Shown: piece by piece, positions 60,957-64,000 of the stretch
How the letters are laid out: every line of letters begins with the position of its first letter
Numbering within the stretch: the stretch's first letter is position 1
Assembly: GCF_002950945.1 (NCBI RefSeq)
Contig: NZ_CP012673.1
Location: 13,445,501-13,509,500, forward strand
Source: Sorangium cellulosum
GTDB lineage: Bacteria; Myxococcota_A; Polyangia; Polyangiales; Polyangiaceae
Reading direction: 5' to 3'
Length of the DNA: 64,000 nt
The notes under the pieces: model-generated
Database searches by the model: none
What the model saw: only the letters and a program-made list of their open reading frames with translations
Told to the model about the DNA's origin: nothing
Made by a program: the position numbers and the translations under genes

Positions 60957-62336
60957 ATGACATCCGATACGACGCCCGAGCGCTTCACGTTTCTCATGAC
61001 CACCCCGGCCGAGGCCGGGCACCTGTTCCGCATCCTCGAGCTCTCGCAGGCCCTGTCCGCGCGAGGCCACCGGGTGCTCGTGCACACGTCGTCCTCGGTC
61101 GAGGCCGCGGTAAGGGCGGCGGGCGCGGAGATCGTGCCTTATGGCCGCTACGAGGACATCGTGATGAGGCTCCGCGATCACCCGGCCGAGGGCCTGCTGA
61201 GGCGGCTGCCGACCATTCCGCGCAACCTGATCCGGTTCCGCGAGGCCGTGGTCGAGAGCAGCGTGGCGCTCGCCGAGGAGCTCGCGCCCATCATCCGGCG
61301 CGAGCGCGTCGATTGCGTCGTCCACGACACCTTCGGTTTCGGCGCCGCCTACGCGGCCGAGCGCGCGGGCATCCCGTGGGCCAGCGCGGGCAACGCCGCG
61401 ACGGTGCTCGACGCGGGGGGGCTGCCGATGCTCGCGAGGACGCTCAAGCTCCCCCGGTTCATCACCGGGCGGCCCGCGCTCGTCCACGCCTTCGTCGACA
61501 AGCTCCTGCCGCTCCAGCGAGCGCGGGCGGCGCTCGACCTGCCGCCGCGCCGCCCCGGCGGACCGGCGGAGTTCCTGCGCCTCGCGAGCTCGCCCATGCT
61601 GCATATCGTGCAGGTCCACCGCGGCTTCGTTGCGGGCATCCCGCTCCGGGACCATCAGGTCTTCGCCGGTCCGGTCTCGTTCAACATGCCGGGCGGGCAT
61701 CGCGCCGAGGCGTCGCCCCTCGGCGCGCCCGTCGACGTGCAGCCCGGCACCGTGCTCGTGAGCACCACGACCACGGGCAAGGACGACGGCCTCTTGCGGC
61801 GCGTGCTCCAGGCGGTCGCGCCGATGGGCATTCCCATCCTCGCGACGGCGGCCAGCGCGGAGGACGTCCCCACCGGCCTCGGCGCCCATGTCCGGATCGA
61901 GCGGTATATCCCCCACGAGCAGGTGTTCCCCAAGGTGGCGGCGGTGATCTGCCACGGCGGCTGGGGCACGATCGGGCGCGCGCTGGAGAGCGGGGTCCCG
62001 ATGCTGGTCATCCCGCTCTTCGGCGATCAGCCCGTGAACGCCGCGCAGGTGGAGCGGGGAGGGTTCGGGCTCCGCCTGTCCCTCGCCGAAGCGACGCCCG
62101 AGGCGATCCGGGCGCGGCTGAAGGCGCTGCTCGCGGACAGGGCGATGCGCGAGCGCGTGAAGGCCGCCGCGGCGGAGATCCGAGCGCTCAAGTCCGACGC
62201 GGTCGCGGCCCGGGCGCTCGAGCAGCTGGCCGGCGGCTCCGCCGAGGGCGAGCGAGCCGGCCGCGCGGCGCCGCCTCCCGCGGCCGGTTCCCGGGCCGAG
62301 GCCGGCCCTGTGCCGCCCGCCGCCGCAGGCGGGTGA
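60957..62336 (+). CDS. GT1-family glycosyltransferase (UGT/MGT-like)
   Basis: This 459-residue protein has the two-domain GT-B fold. The N-terminal acceptor domain starts with FTFLMTTPAEAGHLFRILELSQALSARGHRV. The C-terminal donor domain carries the signature region ICHGGWGTIGRALESGVPMLVIPLFGDQPVNA (about 335-366), which binds the nucleotide sugar. Such enzymes glycosylate macrolides, sterols or other small molecules; next to an efflux pump it may inactivate or modify the same compound. I chose the ATG at 60957 over the GTG at 60951 because the TTAGGAGAG site would be too close to the latter. The C-terminal 40 residues are Ala/Pro-rich. Confidence 0.88.
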   Translation: MTSDTTPERFTFLMTTPAEAGHLFRILELSQALSARGHRVLVHTSSSVEAAVRAAGAEIVPYGRYEDIVMRLRDHPAEGLLRRLPTIPRNLIRFREAVVESSVALAEELAPIIRRERVDCVVHDTFGFGAAYAAERAGIPWASAGNAATVLDAGGLPMLARTLKLPRFITGRPALVHAFVDKLLPLQRARAALDLPPRRPGGPAEFLRLASSPMLHIVQVHRGFVAGIPLRDHQVFAGPVSFNMPGGHRAEASPLGAPVDVQPGTVLVSTTTTGKDDGLLRRVLQAVAPMGIPILATAASAEDVPTGLGAHVRIERYIPHEQVFPKVAAVICHGGWGTIGRALESGVPMLVIPLFGDQPVNAAQVERGGFGLRLSLAEATPEAIRARLKALLADRAMRERVKAAAAEIRALKSDAVAARALEQLAGGSAEGERAGRAAPPPAAGSRAEAGPVPPAAAGG

Positions 62337-62382
62337 GGCGGCTTCGTTCGCGCGGCGCAGAGCCGGCGAAGCCGTGAGAAGT

Positions 62383-62418
62383 CAACGCAAAGGCGGTAAG
62401 GGCGCAAAGGCGCAAAAC
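62383..62418. repeat. Half copy of the GCAAAGGC repeat
   Basis: AACGCAAAGGCG, then GGCGCAAAGGCGCAAAA, matches one arm of the hairpin repeat at 57737-57840. The opposite arm is missing. Confidence 0.75.
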
Positions 62419-62506
62419 GACGGAGAGGGAGCGCGCGAGATGCGCATAACCAAGCTCGTCGACGCGGCGGCGAGGGCCGCCGCACCGCGCCCCGGTCGCG
62501 CGCTCC

Positions 62507-63181
62507 TCACGGGCAGGGCGGCCCGTCGGGGACCCGGCAGAGCATGAATCCACCGCTGATCGACAGCGTGGTCGTCCCGTCGGCCGTGCTCACCACGGTG
62601 GCCGAGTAGCTGCCCCTGCCGATCGAGCTCACGTCGCCGAGCTCGTCGAGCAGGAGCTGTCCAGCCATGGCCTCGTACGCCACGCCGTCTTCATCGCGAT
62701 ACCGCACGATCGCCTCGTCGCTCGCGCCGGGCTCGAGCAGCCCGGGCGCGTACAGCGCCAGGGCCGCGCCGCCGTCCGGCGCCGCGCACGCGCGCACGGA
62801 CACGCCGTACCCGCACTCGCCGCCGCCCACGATCTGGATCAGCGGCATCGGGTCCTCGCGGCAGCCGCGCTGCAGCTTCTGCGAGGGGCCGTCGCCGAGC
62901 ACCTCGAGCCAGAAGCTGTTGTGGTCCAGCACGACGGGGCACTCCACGAACCCGCCGGAAGCGCTGCTGGCCGAGGTGGTGGCGGGGTCGAGGCCGCCGC
63001 CCGACGACGCTGCGGCCGACGTCGAGCCGCCCGACGACGCCGCGGCCGACGCCGAGCCGGCCGCGGCCCCGCCCTCGCCGCCCGCGCCGGTGCCCTCGTC
63101 GTACACGACGGCCCGGCCCCCGCAGGCGGCGATCGCGATGCTCATCAGCAACGGGGAGGCGAGGCGGTTCCGGCAGCACAT
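62507..63181 (-). CDS. Lipoprotein of unknown function
   Basis: This 224-residue protein has a lipoprotein signal ending in IAAC (Cys near residue 20). A low-complexity Gly/Ser/Ala spacer follows (about 30-75, AAASSGG repeats), then a compact domain from about residue 78 with six cysteines (VECPVVLD, QRGCREDP, GECGYG, VRACAAPDG, FMLCRVPDGPPC). The spacing suggests three disulfides in a secreted beta-rich domain. I recognise no family. The linker resembles that of the lipoprotein at 45324, a style common in myxobacteria. The ATG at 63181 is followed at once by the signal. Confidence 0.78.
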   Translation of the reverse strand: MCCRNRLASPLLMSIAIAACGGRAVVYDEGTGAGGEGGAAAGSASAAASSGGSTSAAASSGGGLDPATTSASSASGGFVECPVVLDHNSFWLEVLGDGPSQKLQRGCREDPMPLIQIVGGGECGYGVSVRACAAPDGGAALALYAPGLLEPGASDEAIVRYRDEDGVAYEAMAGQLLLDELGDVSSIGRGSYSATVVSTADGTTTLSISGGFMLCRVPDGPPCP

Positions 63182-63431
63182 CGCGCCATCCTACCAGAAC
63201 GCGGCGCGCTGCCGCCGGCCGAGCGGCGCTGCCGGCGCGACCCCGCTGCCGGCGGCTGGCGTTCACAGCCGAGCGAGCCGTCCATCTTCGAGCAGCACCC
63301 AGGGGGCCGAAGGCGAGTACGCCTCGGTCCCGGCGATGGGCAGGCTCGGCGCATCCGTGGAACGCCTCGTTCAACTTGCCCCCCAATACTTGGGTCGCTG
63401 GCGTTCCCGAATCAGGATCGGCGGTTCCCCA

Positions 63432-63944
63432 TCATAGAAGCTCCACCACCACGCCGCGTTCCTGGAGGATGCTCACGATGGTATCAAAAAGCGTCGGACC
63501 TCGACGAGCTAACAGATCATCCAGGCGCTGTTTCGCAGCGAGACGTGCTTCCTCGTCCGGAAATTCTTCCGCGTCGTATTGTTCACGTTCGTAGCGCAAG
63601 GTCTCTTCGTAGCCAAGAGCATCTCGAGCAAGCTTCGAGTAGTGCCACCGGAGGGTCCAAGGGGGGATAATCCCGAAGCCGCCGGCGGCGCAATCGGCAA
63701 GCCCGTTGAGGCTCTTGCCGAAATAACCAGCCGCCCCGTTCACGGCCTCGCCAATCGCACAGAAAAATGACTCTAGTCCGTCGATCCATCGACCATCCAG
63801 CTCGATCACCTCTCCGGATGGCCTCGTGGGCCACAGGCTGGCGCATGCAAACCACCGCACGTAGGCGGCAGTGAGCCAGCCGACACGTTCCATTCGTGAG
63901 AGCTGTCGCCACAGACCCTCAAAATTCGCTGAGTTGCTGTCCAT
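63432..63944 (-). CDS. Barstar-like immunity protein
   Basis: This 170-residue protein contains a barstar domain, the fold that plugs the active site of barnase-type RNases. The diagnostic run is GEVIELDGRWIDGLESFFCAIGEAV, then GYFGKSLNGLADCAAGGFG and a TLRWHYSKLARDALG helix, where barstar has the DLHxxL and GxNLDALxDCL pattern. It has about 40 extra residues before the domain and a charged helical C-terminus. It would act in the cytoplasm as antitoxin. It is on the minus strand 57 bases from the right edge, so the partner RNase toxin gene is expected outside the window. It is also possible that it is an orphan. Confidence 0.75.
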   Translation of the reverse strand: MDSNSANFEGLWRQLSRMERVGWLTAAYVRWFACASLWPTRPSGEVIELDGRWIDGLESFFCAIGEAVNGAAGYFGKSLNGLADCAAGGFGIIPPWTLRWHYSKLARDALGYEETLRYEREQYDAEEFPDEEARLAAKQRLDDLLARRGPTLFDTIVSILQERGVVVELL

Positions 63945-64000
63945 TGCGAGTTTCCTCGGTTTTCATGTCCCCGCTCGGTTGATAGAACTCGCGGTGAGTG

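Noticed and set aside
63263-63370. Possible C-terminal gene remnant on the minus strand in the 250-base gap 63182-63431
   Set aside because: A coherent-looking end (GTEAYSPSAPWVLLEDGRL and a stop) has no upstream domain, and the match to any family is not evident. Nothing else is seen in this gap.

Overview
The window is very GC-rich, single-chromosome-like DNA, densely coding on both strands. Several traits point to a large-genome myxobacterium (Myxococcota, probably a Sorangium/Polyangium-type organism): lipoproteins with Ser/Gly/Ala-rich linkers, a kelch protein ending in a MYXO-CTERM-like tail, a PAS-PAS-STAS protein, an NtrC-type two-component pair, extended ECF sigma factors, many one-component regulators and abundant palindromic intergenic repeats. 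This is inferred from protein style; no rRNA or tRNA gene is present to confirm it.

Layout. 1-9.3 kb holds metabolic and housekeeping genes: ApbE flavinyltransferase (cut by the window edge), a Uma2-like protein, a crotonase, an M1 aminopeptidase with HEAT repeats, a homocysteine methyltransferase/MTHFR fusion and two envelope proteins. 9.4-16.4 kb holds a methyltransferase plus 2OG-oxygenase-like pair, a class V aminotransferase coupled to a YgiQ radical SAM protein, and an ECF sigma factor. 16.7-25.5 kb holds an ABC ATPase/FtsX permease operon flanked by copies of an inverted repeat, a lipoprotein, a flavodoxin, a SnoaL-extended ECF sigma factor, small membrane proteins and a GlxA-type regulator. 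25.6-27.5 kb is a group II intron whose ends can be fixed to the base, because it splits a perfect palindromic repeat. 27.6-46.8 kb mixes an arylamine N-acetyltransferase, LysR and AraC regulators, a lipase operon, GST, azoreductase, a GlrR-like two-component system, a SulP transporter and several broken genes.

The outstanding region is 47.0-58.1 kb: ten intact tandem genes, all on the + strand, for S1A-family serine protease lipoproteins (here P1-P10). Each has a short lipoprotein signal, a propeptide of about 25 residues, a conserved Ile-x-x-Gly activation site, an intact His/Asp/Ser triad and a four-cysteine insert inside the catalytic domain. The scaffold is conserved, while the segment expected to line the substrate pocket differs in nearly every copy. 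Long repeated leaders precede P1, P2 and P7, with a short version before P9; GC-rich hairpins follow several genes; three decayed gene fragments lie between copies. P7-P8 and P9-P10 look like a duplicated two-gene block.

58.1-64 kb holds a TetR regulator with a palindrome abutting its start codon, a DHA2-type efflux pump, a GT1 glycosyltransferase, a lipoprotein and, at the right edge, a barstar-like immunity protein whose likely toxin partner would lie outside the window.

No CRISPR array, rRNA, tRNA or prophage was seen. All family assignments are from motif reading alone; no database search was possible.
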